Part shown: one piece after another, positions 42,703-52,720 of the stretch
Layout: every line of letters starts with the position of its first letter
Position numbering within the stretch: position 1 is the stretch's first letter
The notes under the pieces: model-generated
The model's input: only the letters and a program-made list of their open reading frames with translations
Databases searched by the model: none
What the model was told of the DNA's origin: nothing
Made by a program: the position numbers and the translations under genes
NCBI GenBank assembly: GCA_023228825.1
Contig: JALOAL010000013.1
Coordinates: forward strand, 1-64,000
Direction: 5' to 3'
Origin: Dehalococcoidia bacterium
Lineage (GTDB): Bacteria > Chloroflexota > Dehalococcoidia > UBA2979
DNA length: 64,000 nt

Positions 42703-43394
42703 GGCAGACCTCCCTGCGACTCGATCTCGCGGCGCAACGCCAGCAGGGCGCGCATCTGGAGGCCGCGCACGGTGACCTCCTTGCGCCCCATGATCTCGCC
42801 AATCTCGCGTGCGGACTTCTCCATCAGGAAGCGCAGCACCAGCACCTCGCGGTGGTCCTCCGACAGGCGTTCCATGGCGGCCTGGAGCGCGTCGTTCATC
42901 TCGCCCACCAGCACGCGCTCCTCCGCCTCGGAAGGTTCGGGCAGGTCCACGCCTTCGAGGTCAGTGGTGGGGCGGCGCGTCCGAAAGAAGTCGACCATCT
43001 GGTTGTGGGCCATCCGATAGAGCCAGGCCCGGAAGGGCGCGCCTCGATGTTCGTACCGAGGGATGGCCCGCCAGGCCTTCAGGAACACCTGCTGGACCAG
43101 GTCTTCCGCCACGTCCTGGTCGCGTACCCGCACCACCAGGTAGCGAAAGATCTCCGGCCGAAAGCGGTCATAGAGGGCGCCGAAGGCCTCGGCGTCGCCC
43201 GTCTTCGCGCGGTCGACGAGAGGACGGATGACCCCCGCATCCTCATCCGTCCCCGCGGGGACGGCACGTTCCCGCGCTTCCGATTGATCCAACGAAGGGA
43301 GCCCCGTTTCGTTCGGCTTCGCACCCCTCGGACGAGGTGCGGGTGGGGCTCCAGTGTGCCCGATGATGCCGGGAACGGGCGAGGCTACGCCCAT
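42699..43394 (-). CDS. RNA polymerase ECF-type sigma factor
   Basis: The product has clear sigma region 2 (YDRFRPEIFRYLVVRVRDQDVAEDLVQQVFLKAW, then FRAWLYRMAHNQMVDFFR) and region 4 (LSEDHREVLVLRFL, then a helix-turn-helix with GEIMGRKEVTVRGLQMRAL). The N-terminus is uncertain: the ATG at 43394 gives 231 residues, but the first 45 are low-complexity and the real start may lie further in. It is coupled by ATGA to the FecR-like gene. Confidence 0.9.
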   Translation of the reverse strand: MGVASPVPGIIGHTGAPPAPRPRGAKPNETGLPSLDQSEARERAVPAGTDEDAGVIRPLVDRAKTGDAEAFGALYDRFRPEIFRYLVVRVRDQDVAEDLVQQVFLKAWRAIPRYEHRGAPFRAWLYRMAHNQMVDFFRTRRPTTDLEGVDLPEPSEAEERVLVGEMNDALQAAMERLSEDHREVLVLRFLMEKSAREIGEIMGRKEVTVRGLQMRALLALRREIESQGGLP

Positions 43395-43784
43395 CACGCT
43401 CGACACACCGGCTCCCTGGTCCGCCACCGAACGTCCATGGCTCCGCACCCCGAGGGGGCGCGCTCCTCCCTGTCGCCGCTGCCCGGCTCGTCCGCGCAAC
43501 CCCGGGCGGCGCCGGCGTCCGGGCTCGCCTCCAGCGGGGTGCAGGAGGCCGCTCGGGCGGGAGCGGCCACAGCCTCTACGCTGGAGACGAGACCGAAGGC
43601 GAGCACCGTCGGGCCGGGGGCTGCCGCACCGGGGCGGGGCGCCGGGCGCAACGTGTCCGTGCGCTTCATCTCGTCATTCCTCGACAGGTTGGCCCTCGCA
43701 TCACCGTCCGCGTTGAGGGCCACATGTGAGGTTGCGAAACGTAGAACGTGACGGCTCCGCTTTCGTTCGGTCTAGGATGCGCGC
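43395..43784. other. Intergenic region between divergent sigma and MFS genes
   Basis: These roughly 390 bases are very GC-rich and hold no convincing gene. The promoters of the sigma gene and the MFS gene should lie here, but no clear boxes could be assigned. Confidence 0.4.
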
Positions 43785-45179
43785 ATGGCATTGGGCCCCG
43801 AGTTCGACCAGCCTCCCGGCCGATCCTTCCGGCGGTTTGACGACGCCGTCAGTCGCGGACAGGACCGGCTGTTCAGGGTGCTCTGGTTCGCTATCCCCCC
43901 CGGTTCCGTCGCGCGCAACCCGCACTTCCAGGCGCTCCTCGCCTCGCGGTTCTTCGCGGACCTGGCGCTGCAGGCCCTCTACTACGCCGCGCTCATCGCC
44001 AGCGCGCGCACCAGTGACAGCGCCCTCCAGGCCGCCGCCATTGGCGTGGCGTTCCTGCTGCCGGGGGTGATCCTGGGGCCGTGGGGCGGCGCCGTGGCGG
44101 ACGCCGTGCCGAAGCGCGTCGCGCTCTTCGGGGCGTACCTGGCCATGGGGGTGCTGGCGCTGCTCGTGCCCACCACCACGGGCACGGGCTTCGGGGCGAT
44201 GCTGGTGATCCTGTTCCTGGTGCGCGTGCTGCACCAGGTCTCCCAGCCGGCCGAGTCCGCGGCTGCGCCGCTGGTGGCCAGCCACGCGGAACTCGCCTCT
44301 GCCAACTCGTTCCTGTCGCTGGCCTCGTCAGTGGGCGAGGTGAGCGGCAAGGCGCTGCTGGCGCCGGCGGTCGTGCGGTTCTGGGGGCTGCGGCCGGTCA
44401 CGTTCATCGCAGGCCTGATGTTCTGTTTCTCCGCCCTGCGCGTGGTCAAGTTCCGCCCGGACACGGACGACACGGTGTTCGACCGTAGGCAGGTGCGCCG
44501 CTTCGGGGTCATCGAGGCGGTGCGCTGGCTGCTGGAAGAACCGGGCGCCTTCTGGATGCTGCTGCTGGCCGCCATGGCCAGCACCATCAACGTGGTGCTG
44601 GGCACGCTGGGCCCGCAGTACGTGAAGCAGGTGCTGGAGGTGGACCCCACGCTCACGTTCTACGTCTTCGCCCCGGCTTCCCTGGGGGTAGTGGGGGGCC
44701 TGCTGCTGGCGCCGCTGGCCATCCGCGTGGCGGGGGAACGCGCCGTGGCGGTGGCGGGCTTCACCGTGGTCTCGCTCGCCATGATCGCCCTGGGCCAGGT
44801 CAGCCGGGTCTCGGACATGCTCGGCTGGATGCTCCTGCTGGACATCCCGCGCGTGGGCGACGAGGTGGAGATGGCGGCGGCGATCTCGCTGCTCGTGGGC
44901 GCGGGCATCACGCTGGCGGCGGCCGCCACCCAGACCTACATCGGCAAGTACGTCCCGGTGGGGATCCACGGGCGGGTCTTCGCGCTCCTGGGCGCGCTGA
45001 AGGACGGCCTGGCCATCCCGCAGTTGCTGCTGCTGGGCGCGGTCGCCTCCTCCATCGGCGTGGGCGCCGTGGTGACCGTGGCCCCCGTCGCGCTGCTACT
45101 CATCGCCTATGGCGTGGCGCGCGCCTCCACCGCGTGGCACGGCCGCATGCCCCGTTCGAGGATCCTCGACGGGTCGTAG
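43785..45179 (+). CDS. MFS transporter
   Basis: The 464-residue protein has about 12 hydrophobic segments. The loop after TM2 reads GPWGGAVADAVPKR, related to the MFS G-x3-D/G-R/K-x-G-R motif. QVSQPAESAAAPLVASHAELASANSF is the familiar segment of drug-exporter-like MFS proteins. It is divergent from the sigma gene and convergent with argC. Substrate is unknown. Confidence 0.9.
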   Translation: MALGPEFDQPPGRSFRRFDDAVSRGQDRLFRVLWFAIPPGSVARNPHFQALLASRFFADLALQALYYAALIASARTSDSALQAAAIGVAFLLPGVILGPWGGAVADAVPKRVALFGAYLAMGVLALLVPTTTGTGFGAMLVILFLVRVLHQVSQPAESAAAPLVASHAELASANSFLSLASSVGEVSGKALLAPAVVRFWGLRPVTFIAGLMFCFSALRVVKFRPDTDDTVFDRRQVRRFGVIEAVRWLLEEPGAFWMLLLAAMASTINVVLGTLGPQYVKQVLEVDPTLTFYVFAPASLGVVGGLLLAPLAIRVAGERAVAVAGFTVVSLAMIALGQVSRVSDMLGWMLLLDIPRVGDEVEMAAAISLLVGAGITLAAAATQTYIGKYVPVGIHGRVFALLGALKDGLAIPQLLLLGAVASSIGVGAVVTVAPVALLLIAYGVARASTAWHGRMPRSRILDGS

Positions 45180-45209
45180 CCGCGCCGGAGCGCGGGTACC
45201 GGGGTGGCG

Positions 45210-46274
45210 CTACGGGTAGAGCGGGCCGCGTTCCAGGCCGGCAGTGGCGGGCAGCCCGAACATCAGGTTCAGGTTCTGCATCGCGGATCCGCTCTGGCCC
45301 TTCATCAGGTTATCGATGGACGACATCACCACCACTCGCCGCCCACCCTCCGCCACGAAGACGGAGAGGTCGATGTAGTTGGAACCGAGGGGCCCCTTGA
45401 GCGTGGGCGGCGAGTCCAGCACGCGCACGAAGTGCTGGCCCGCGTAGAACTCGCGGTAGCGCTCCAGCAGGCCCTCCCGCGTCACGGTCTTGTTCGCCGT
45501 CAGGTGCATGGTGTTCAGGATGCCGCGCGTGGTGCCCAGCAGGTGCGGGATGAAGTCCACCGTGGCGCCGGAGGCCTGGCCCAGGCGGCCCAACGTCATC
45601 TCCGACTCCACCACGTGCTGGTGGTTCAGGACGCGGTAGGGCACCACGTTGTCGTTCAGGTGGGAGAAGTGCTGCAGGGGCGCCGGCTTCTTGCCGGCCC
45701 CGCTGGAGCCGGTCAGGCCGTCCACCTGCACCGTGCCCGCCTCCACCAGGCCGTCCGCGAACAGCGGCGCCAGGCCCAGGATGATGCCCACCGCGAAGCA
45801 CCCGGGGTTCCCCACGATCTTCGAGTGCGCGATCGCCTCGCCATTCAGTTCGGAGACCCCATAGGCGTTCTGGCCTAGCAGGTCGGCCGCGCCGTGCGTG
45901 GCGTCACTGATCGAGGGGTGCCGCGCGGCGTAGCGGCCGTAGTCCGCGGTGCTGGTGAAGCGGAAATCGCCTGAGTAGTCGATGAAGCGCACGCCTCGGC
46001 TGTGCAGGTCCTGCGCGTACTGCTGCGAGACGCGGTCGGGCGTGGCGAAGATCACCACGTCGCAGTCCTCGCCCACCGCCACCTCGTCCGAGGACTGCAC
46101 GACCAGGTCGCAGCGCCCGGCCAGGTGCGGATAGACCTCGTCAATGCGCTTCCCTGCGTCGTCACGCGCGATGAGCGTGGAGACCTGGAAGTGCGGGTGC
46201 TGAAGCAGCAGTTCGAGGATGCCGAGTCCGCCGTAGCCGGTGGCGCCGACCAGTTGGGCGCGGATGGGAGCCAT
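45210..46274 (-). CDS. argC: N-acetyl-gamma-glutamyl-phosphate reductase
   Basis: The 354-residue protein carries out the NADPH-dependent reduction of N-acetylglutamyl phosphate to the semialdehyde in arginine synthesis. The Rossmann start is VGATGYGGLGILELL. The active-site cysteine is C159 in GNPGCFAV, and the GSSGAGKKP and HLLGTTRGIL motifs are typical of ArgC. GGAGG lies eight bases before the ATG at 46274. It stands alone, without other arg genes nearby, so the arginine genes are scattered in this genome. Confidence 0.95.
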   Translation of the reverse strand: MAPIRAQLVGATGYGGLGILELLLQHPHFQVSTLIARDDAGKRIDEVYPHLAGRCDLVVQSSDEVAVGEDCDVVIFATPDRVSQQYAQDLHSRGVRFIDYSGDFRFTSTADYGRYAARHPSISDATHGAADLLGQNAYGVSELNGEAIAHSKIVGNPGCFAVGIILGLAPLFADGLVEAGTVQVDGLTGSSGAGKKPAPLQHFSHLNDNVVPYRVLNHQHVVESEMTLGRLGQASGATVDFIPHLLGTTRGILNTMHLTANKTVTREGLLERYREFYAGQHFVRVLDSPPTLKGPLGSNYIDLSVFVAEGGRRVVVMSSIDNLMKGQSGSAMQNLNLMFGLPATAGLERGPLYP

Positions 46275-46419
46275 TGCAAGAACCTCCGGTGCGCGATGAA
46301 CAGTCAGTGTAGAGAGCCCTTGCGGCTCGGGCATCTCGCTCGCCACGCTCGTCACGCTCGGCCATGCGTTGAGGGTCGCGGGCGGGACGGCGGGGCGCGG
46401 CGGCCGTTAGCCTGCCGCC

Positions 46420-46965
46420 ATGGCAGAAGACCCCGCCCCCGACGGCTGGCGCGCGTACCTCGGTCAGTCGGACCAGGACCTGCTGGCCGCGTGCGAGGTG
46501 GACCGGTTCCGCGCGAGCGGGCCGGGAGGGCAAAAGCGCAACAAGACGGACTCGGCCGTCCGCCTGCGCCACCGTCCCACCGGCCTCGAGTCGCTCGCCG
46601 TCGAGTCGCGCTCCCAGCACGAGAACCGGGCCCGCGCCCTCCGCCGTCTGCGCGTCGCCATTGCCCTCGCCATGCGCGAGTCCGTGGATCTGGAGGCGTA
46701 CCGCCGGTCCGAGGTCTTTGCGGAGCGCGTCATCCGGGGCCGCCTGGCGGTGGCGGAGCGGAACCCGCTCTACCCGCAGGTGGTGGCGGAGACCTTCGAT
46801 ATGCTGGAGGCGGCGGGCTGGCGGCTCTCGGACGCGGCCTCCGCGCTGGGCCTGAGCACCGCGGCGCTGGGACGCTTCCTGGAGGGCGACCCGGTGGTCT
46901 TCCGCGCCGCGAATGCACGGCGCCTGGCGCTCGGCTTCGGCGCGCTGCGGCCCAGTCGCGCGTGA
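46420..46965 (+). CDS. GGQ-motif peptide chain release factor-like protein
   Basis: The 181-residue protein has the catalytic release-factor segment RASGPGGQKRNKTDSAV, with G36-G37-Q38, which triggers peptidyl-tRNA hydrolysis on ribosomes. It lacks the anticodon-reading domains of RF1/RF2, so it is of the ArfB/C12orf65-like rescue type. Unlike ArfB it has no Lys/Arg-rich tail. Instead about 80 residues follow with a helix-turn-helix-like AGWRLSDAASALGLSTAALG segment. It probably rescues stalled ribosomes or acts on another stalled complex. Confidence 0.85.
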   Translation: MAEDPAPDGWRAYLGQSDQDLLAACEVDRFRASGPGGQKRNKTDSAVRLRHRPTGLESLAVESRSQHENRARALRRLRVAIALAMRESVDLEAYRRSEVFAERVIRGRLAVAERNPLYPQVVAETFDMLEAAGWRLSDAASALGLSTAALGRFLEGDPVVFRAANARRLALGFGALRPSRA

Positions 46966-47095
46966 CGCCGCGTCCCGGCCCCCTGCGGGCGGCCTCAACC
47001 TTTACGCTCACGTGAGGAAGGGCGTATAACGCGCATCACACCGGTGCTCGGCACCGGCACTGGCGCGCTCGCGCGGCCGTTGGAGAGGACTCCCC

Positions 47096-48478
47096 ATGGC
47101 CGTCACGGCTGACCGCGGACCGGCGCCTCCGGACGCCGGCGAGGCGGGCGAGTCCCGCTCGCCCGCCCGGCCGCCCTGGCCGGGGTTCTACTACGGGTAC
47201 TGGATCCTGGGCGGCGCGTTCGTCTCCCAGTTGATCACCATCGCCATGATGACCTCCGTGGTGGGGCCATTCGTGAACCCCATGACGGAGTCCCTGGGCT
47301 GGACGACCTCCCAGTTCTTCACCGCCACCACGGTCAGCCGCTTCGTGATGTCCGGCGTGGGCTTCTTCATCGGCGCGTCCGTGGACCGGCACGGCGGGCG
47401 GCGGTTCATGCTGGCCGGCGGACTGATCCTGGGGCTCTCGCTGTTCCTGGCCGGATCGGTCACGGAGTTGTGGCAGTGGATCGTGCTCCGCGGCGTGATG
47501 TTCACCATGGGCGCCGCCCTGGTGGGCAACCTGGTGGTCAACGTCACCATGGCGAAGTGGTGGGTGACCAAGCGCGGCCGCATGATCGGCTTCTCTTCCA
47601 TGGGGGTGTCGCTGGCGGGGATGACGTTCCCGGGCGTCGCCACGGTGCTCATTGCCCAGTTCGGGTGGGAGGACGCCTGGCGGGTGCTGGCCCTCATCAC
47701 CGTGATCACGATCCTGCCCACGGCCACCATCATGCGACGCCAGCCGGAGGACCACGGCTGGCACCCGGACGGGCTGGACGAGGCGCAGATGCGCGCGGGT
47801 GGCGGGGCGGCCGCGCAGGCGGACTACGACAACTCCTTCACCCGCCGCGAGGCACTGCACACGAAGGCCCTCTACCTGATCGTGCTGGCGTTCGGCCTGG
47901 GCGGGGTGGGCATCCAGGTGATGCTGGTGCAGTCGATCCCGTTCCTGGAGGACAACGGCTTCAGCACCGGCTTCGGCGCGGTCATGGCCACCACCATGTC
48001 CTTCCCGGCGCTGATCTCCAAGCCGTTCTGGGGCTGGACCATGGAGCGCATCGAACCCAAGACTGCCGCCGCCATCGGCTTCGGGCAGGCGGGCGTGGCG
48101 ATGATCGTCATCGTGTTCGCGGCCAACGCGGACGCGGTGCCGCTGCTGGTGCTGGGCTACGCGCTCATGGGCTGGGGCTTCGGCGGGCAGATCCCCCTGC
48201 AGGAGACGATCTGGGGCTCGTACTTCGGGAGGCGCTACCTCGGGTCCGTGCGTAGCGTGGCTATGCCGATCTCGCTCGTGATCGGCGCCAGTTCCCCACT
48301 CATCGTCGCCACTTATCGAGACATGGTGGGCAACTACAACGGCGTCTTCGTGGGCGTGGGCGTGTGCTGGATCGTGGCGGCCCTCGTGGTCATGCTCGTG
48401 CGCAAGCCACCCCGTCCGGACCGCCCGCCCCCGCCCCCGCCCCCCGAGCCGGCCGAACCGGCCGCACCCGCGGGCTGA
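47096..48478 (+). CDS. MFS transporter (monocarboxylate/oxalate-formate-like)
   Basis: The 460-residue protein has about 12 membrane segments and starts with GFYYGYWILGGAF, a signature of the MCT-like/OFA group of MFS transporters. The TM2-3 loop reads GASVDRHGGRRFML. The C-terminus is Pro-rich. The family transports small carboxylic acids such as pyruvate, oxalate and formate, so uptake of an organic acid is a reasonable guess. GGAGAGG precedes the ATG. Confidence 0.88.
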   Translation: MAVTADRGPAPPDAGEAGESRSPARPPWPGFYYGYWILGGAFVSQLITIAMMTSVVGPFVNPMTESLGWTTSQFFTATTVSRFVMSGVGFFIGASVDRHGGRRFMLAGGLILGLSLFLAGSVTELWQWIVLRGVMFTMGAALVGNLVVNVTMAKWWVTKRGRMIGFSSMGVSLAGMTFPGVATVLIAQFGWEDAWRVLALITVITILPTATIMRRQPEDHGWHPDGLDEAQMRAGGGAAAQADYDNSFTRREALHTKALYLIVLAFGLGGVGIQVMLVQSIPFLEDNGFSTGFGAVMATTMSFPALISKPFWGWTMERIEPKTAAAIGFGQAGVAMIVIVFAANADAVPLLVLGYALMGWGFGGQIPLQETIWGSYFGRRYLGSVRSVAMPISLVIGASSPLIVATYRDMVGNYNGVFVGVGVCWIVAALVVMLVRKPPRPDRPPPPPPPEPAEPAAPAG

Positions 48479-48487
48479 CGTCGCGCC

Positions 48488-48826
48488 TCACGCCTTGCGG
48501 ATCGTGGCCGTCAGGCCGCGCTGCTCCAACCGGTCGCGGTACAACTCCGCACGTTCGAGGGGACACGAGATCACGTCCGCCTGCCCGTGGTGGTGCGCCG
48601 CCAGCATCACCTCCACCGCACGCTCGATGTCCAACTCCGGAACGGAGGCCAGCAGCGCGTACACCACGCCGTCCATCGTGTTGTGGTCGTCGTTGTGGAG
48701 GATCACCACGTACGGCGGCAGCGTCTCCTCGATGGGTCGCGTCTGGCCCTGGCGGGCGGGCGCCTCTGTGGTGGCGCGGGGTGGAGTGGCGAGGGCGGTC
48801 ACGGGTAGTGTCACCGTCTGTGTCAC
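48488..48826 (-). CDS. clpS: ClpS-family Clp protease adaptor
   Basis: The 112-residue protein has the ClpS core, PPYVVILHNDDHNTMDGVVYALL, which binds N-end-rule residues, and the AHHHGQADVISCPLERAELYRDRL region. It delivers substrates to ClpAP/ClpC. It begins with GTG at 48826, seven bases after the PPOX gene stop, so the two are co-transcribed. A second, diverged ClpS lies at 51218-51598. Confidence 0.92.
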   Translation of the reverse strand: MTQTVTLPVTALATPPRATTEAPARQGQTRPIEETLPPYVVILHNDDHNTMDGVVYALLASVPELDIERAVEVMLAAHHHGQADVISCPLERAELYRDRLEQRGLTATIRKA

Positions 48827-48833
48827 AGCAGCG

Positions 48834-49307
48834 TTAGCCGAGTTTGCCGTGGTCCCAGGAGCGGACGCGTTCCGGGTGGATGCGCACGGTGACGCGCTTG
48901 AACGCCGCTGGCGGCAGGTCCGCTTCTGGCGACGGCGCCGCCGGCAATGGCGGCCTCGGCCGGCCGCTGTACCGAGCGCCCACCAGGGCCAGCGTACGCG
49001 CGGTCACCTGCGGGTCGCGCACCACCTCCGCGCGCGCGTCCATGGAGACGCCTCGCAGTTCGTCGTACGTGTCGCCGGCTTCCAGGAGCACGGTCACGCG
49101 CGGGTCGCGCTCCAGGTTGACCACCTTCTGCGAGGTCCCGTAGGTGGTGAAGACCATCAGCCCCTCGTCGTCCACCTCGTACCACATGGGCACCAGGTGC
49201 GGGCGGCCGTCCGCGTTGATGCTGGCCACCTGCAGGATGCGTGCCTCCGCCATCAGCGCGCGCTGCTCGTCCTCGGTCAGTTCGATGGCCCGGCGTCGGT
49301 TCGTCAT
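48834..49307 (-). CDS. PPOX-class (pyridoxamine 5'-phosphate oxidase-like) flavoprotein
   Basis: The 157-residue protein has the split beta-barrel of the PNPOx-like family. It has QVASINADGRPHLVPMWYEVDDEGLMVFTT and the KVVNLERDPRVTVLLE strand. Many such proteins bind FMN, F420 or heme; the cofactor cannot be told here. GGAGG precedes the ATG. It is followed by clpS in one unit. Confidence 0.88.
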   Translation of the reverse strand: MTNRRRAIELTEDEQRALMAEARILQVASINADGRPHLVPMWYEVDDEGLMVFTTYGTSQKVVNLERDPRVTVLLEAGDTYDELRGVSMDARAEVVRDPQVTARTLALVGARYSGRPRPPLPAAPSPEADLPPAAFKRVTVRIHPERVRSWDHGKLG

Positions 49308-49382
49308 GCGTCCTCCACGAGGGGTCTCCGCGGCCGATGATACCCCGGCGTCGAGGCGTCTCGGACCTGCCCCGGACAGGAC

Positions 49383-50144
49383 TTATGTGAAGAAGATCAC
49401 GACGGCGGCCAGCACGGCATAGCCGATCACGCCCTGGCGCAGGCGTTGCGGACTGAGGCGCCTCGCCCAGCCCACGCCCAGGAACCCGCCCGCCAGCGCC
49501 GCAACGCCGAGCACCGCGGCCGGCGCCCACTCCACCGGCCCCCAGATCGCGAAATAGGCCACCGCCGCCGCGTTGATGATGACCGAGAGCATCCCCTTCA
49601 GCGCGTTCGAGCGGTGCAGGTCGTCCGGCAGCAGGATCGCGAGCACCGCCAGCGTCAGGATCCCGAGCCCCGCGCCGAAGTAGGCGCCGTACACCGCCAG
49701 AATGAACACGCCTGCGAGCACCTCCACGTTCGCGTCGCTCTGAGCGCGGTCGCCCCGGTGGTCGGCCACCCAGGTGGCCAGGCGCGGCTGGGCGGCCATC
49801 AGGCCCGCTGCAAAGAGGATGAGGAAGGGCACGATTGCCTCGAACGACTCGGCGGAGGTGTAGAGCAGGAGCGCGGAGCCGGCGATGGCGCCCGCGATGC
49901 TGGGGGCGGTGAGGATGAGGACGCGGCGGCGTTGCCCGCGCAACTGCTCGGCGTAGCCGATGGTGCCGCCGATGTAGCCAGGCCACATGGCCACGGTATT
50001 GGTGATGTTGGCCACCTTGGGCGCGTAGCCCACCGCCACCAGCGCCGGGAAGGAGACGAGCGATCCACCGCCGGCCACGGCGTTGATGGCGCCGGCCAGG
50101 AAGCCGGCCACCACCAGGAACAGGTACTCCAGGACTGTCTCCAC
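49383..50144 (-). CDS. TauE/SafE-family membrane transporter
   Basis: The 253-residue protein has about seven to eight membrane segments. The family motif GAINAVAGGGSLVSFPALVAVG lies near the N-terminus, with a second related motif, GAYFGAGLGILTLAVLAILL, in the second half, as in TauE/SafE proteins that export sulfite or other organosulfur anions. The start is GTG at 50144, with GGAGG six bases upstream. A longer frame exists upstream but runs through the crotonase gene on the other strand. Confidence 0.9.
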   Translation of the reverse strand: METVLEYLFLVVAGFLAGAINAVAGGGSLVSFPALVAVGYAPKVANITNTVAMWPGYIGGTIGYAEQLRGQRRRVLILTAPSIAGAIAGSALLLYTSAESFEAIVPFLILFAAGLMAAQPRLATWVADHRGDRAQSDANVEVLAGVFILAVYGAYFGAGLGILTLAVLAILLPDDLHRSNALKGMLSVIINAAAVAYFAIWGPVEWAPAAVLGVAALAGGFLGVGWARRLSPQRLRQGVIGYAVLAAVVIFFT

Positions 50145-50264
50145 CCGCGCCTCCGAATGCGGCACTGTAACAGCGAGTCTGCTCAGCCGCTGTGGGCCCC
50201 CCACCCCGCCGGGCGCTGCGTGTGCTAGAACCCAGACAGCACGCTGCAAGCAGAGGGGACGCTG

Positions 50265-51065
50265 ATGGCCATCCGGTACGACGACTTCGAGGACCTGATC
50301 GTGGAAGTCCAGGACGGCATTGGGCACTTCCGCATCAACCGGCCAGAGGTGCTGAACGCCCTCCGCACCCAGACCTTCTGGGAGGTGGTGGAACTGGGCC
50401 GGCGCTTCCAGGTGGACGACGACGTGCGCGTGGTGGTCTGCTCCCACGAGGGGCGGGGCTTCTCCGCGGGCGCGGACCTGGCCCAGCGCAACCCGGTGGA
50501 CCCAGAGCGCACGCCAAACGCCTCGCCGAACGACTCCATGGGCATCTCCACCATTGGGCTGGCCATGCCGGGCCTGGACAAGCCCACCATCGCGGCCATC
50601 AACGGCGTCTGCGCGGGGGCGGGGTACGCCTTCGCGCTGTCGTTCGACATCCGCTACCTGGGGCCGCAGGCGCGCTTCGTGACGGTCTTCGGCCGCCGCG
50701 CGCTGAGCCCGGACTGCGGCATGACCTACCACCTGCCCCGCCTGGTGGGGCCGGCGAAGGCGCTCGAACTGCTCTACACCAGCCGGGACGTCTTCGCCGA
50801 AGAGGCGCTGGCCCTGGGGCTGGGCAACGAACTGGTGGAGGACCCGCTGGACCGCGCGTTCGAGGTGGCGGCGCAACTGGTGGAGGGCGCCCCGCTCTCC
50901 ATGATGTGGATGAAGCGAGAGGTGCGCCACGCCTGGGGCGCCGACCTGAAGTCCCAGATCGAGTTCGAGTGGTCCGCCCAGGGCCAGTTGCGCGGCACCG
51001 CCGACGTGGCCGAGGGCCGCGCCTCGTTCCTGGAGCAGCGCCCCGCGAAGTTCACCGGCCGCTAA
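50265..51065 (+). CDS. Enoyl-CoA hydratase/isomerase-family protein
   Basis: This 266-residue crotonase-fold protein has the oxyanion-hole motifs GRGFSAGADL and NGVCAGAGYAFAL. In the catalytic segment FVTVFGRRALSPDCGMTYHLPRLVG the glutamate that would match Glu144 of enoyl-CoA hydratase is F142. D150 sits where PaaG-type isomerases keep their catalytic aspartate. It is therefore more likely an isomerase than a hydratase. GAGGGG precedes the ATG. Confidence 0.9.
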   Translation: MAIRYDDFEDLIVEVQDGIGHFRINRPEVLNALRTQTFWEVVELGRRFQVDDDVRVVVCSHEGRGFSAGADLAQRNPVDPERTPNASPNDSMGISTIGLAMPGLDKPTIAAINGVCAGAGYAFALSFDIRYLGPQARFVTVFGRRALSPDCGMTYHLPRLVGPAKALELLYTSRDVFAEEALALGLGNELVEDPLDRAFEVAAQLVEGAPLSMMWMKREVRHAWGADLKSQIEFEWSAQGQLRGTADVAEGRASFLEQRPAKFTGR

Positions 51066-51090
51066 CCGGCGCAGTCCGGGGAGACAACAC

Positions 51091-51132
51091 GACGGATCGA
51101 GGACTCCCCGCCCGAGAGGCCCTCGATCCGTC
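51091..51132. terminator. Stem-loop between crotonase and second ClpS gene
   Basis: GACGGATCGAGG at 51091-51102 pairs perfectly with CCTCGATCCGTC at 51121-51132 (12 bp, 18-base loop). It lies between two convergent genes and may terminate both. Confidence 0.6.
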
Positions 51133-51217
51133 GGAGTGCAGATTAACGGAGATCGCAAGCACGCCGTAGAGGGGGCCGAATCCGCACCCGATAACGGCCT
51201 GTCGGGCGCTCAACGGC

Positions 51218-51598
51218 TCAGGTGGCCTCCTCCACGATGGCGGACATGGAGCCCCTGGAGGTGGGGATGCGCGGGTCTGCGCCGTAGGCGTGGATCTGGG
51301 ACTGCTTCGCCTCGCACTCCCGCCGCTCGGCGGTCATCAGGGTGACGCGGCCGTGGGTGTCCACCAGCCTCGCGAGGGCAAACGCCTTCTCGGGCGCGTA
51401 GCCAAAGATCGTGCCCAGCATCTCGATCACGTACTCGTACGTGTGGTCGTTGTCGTCCAGCAGCACCAGCCGCCAGAGGTGTTCCGGCTCCTGCTGCGTC
51501 TCCTCGCCCCGAGTGCGCGCGGGGGTGCGGGTGGGCGTAACCACGGGTTCACGGGTGGCGGCGGGCGGCAGGGCCGGGAGGTTCGCTGTCGCAGGCAT
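51218..51598 (-). CDS. Second ClpS-like adaptor
   Basis: The 126-residue protein has a ClpS-like core beginning WRLVLLDDNDHTYEYVIEMLGTIF, including the DDNDHTYEYV motif. It lacks the canonical HNDD-T-M-D-V residues of ClpS 1. The N-terminus carries a 30-residue Pro/Thr-rich extension. The same fold appears in ClpS2-like adaptors, which may feed a different substrate set to the Clp protease. It follows the ABC ATPase gene on the same strand. Confidence 0.86.
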   Translation of the reverse strand: MPATANLPALPPAATREPVVTPTRTPARTRGEETQQEPEHLWRLVLLDDNDHTYEYVIEMLGTIFGYAPEKAFALARLVDTHGRVTLMTAERRECEAKQSQIHAYGADPRIPTSRGSMSAIVEEAT

Positions 51599-51631
51599 GC
51601 TGACGATGGTACGTCGCGCTCTGGCCGGAGG

Positions 51632-52716
<1,085 letters not shown>

Positions 52717-52720
<4 letters not shown>

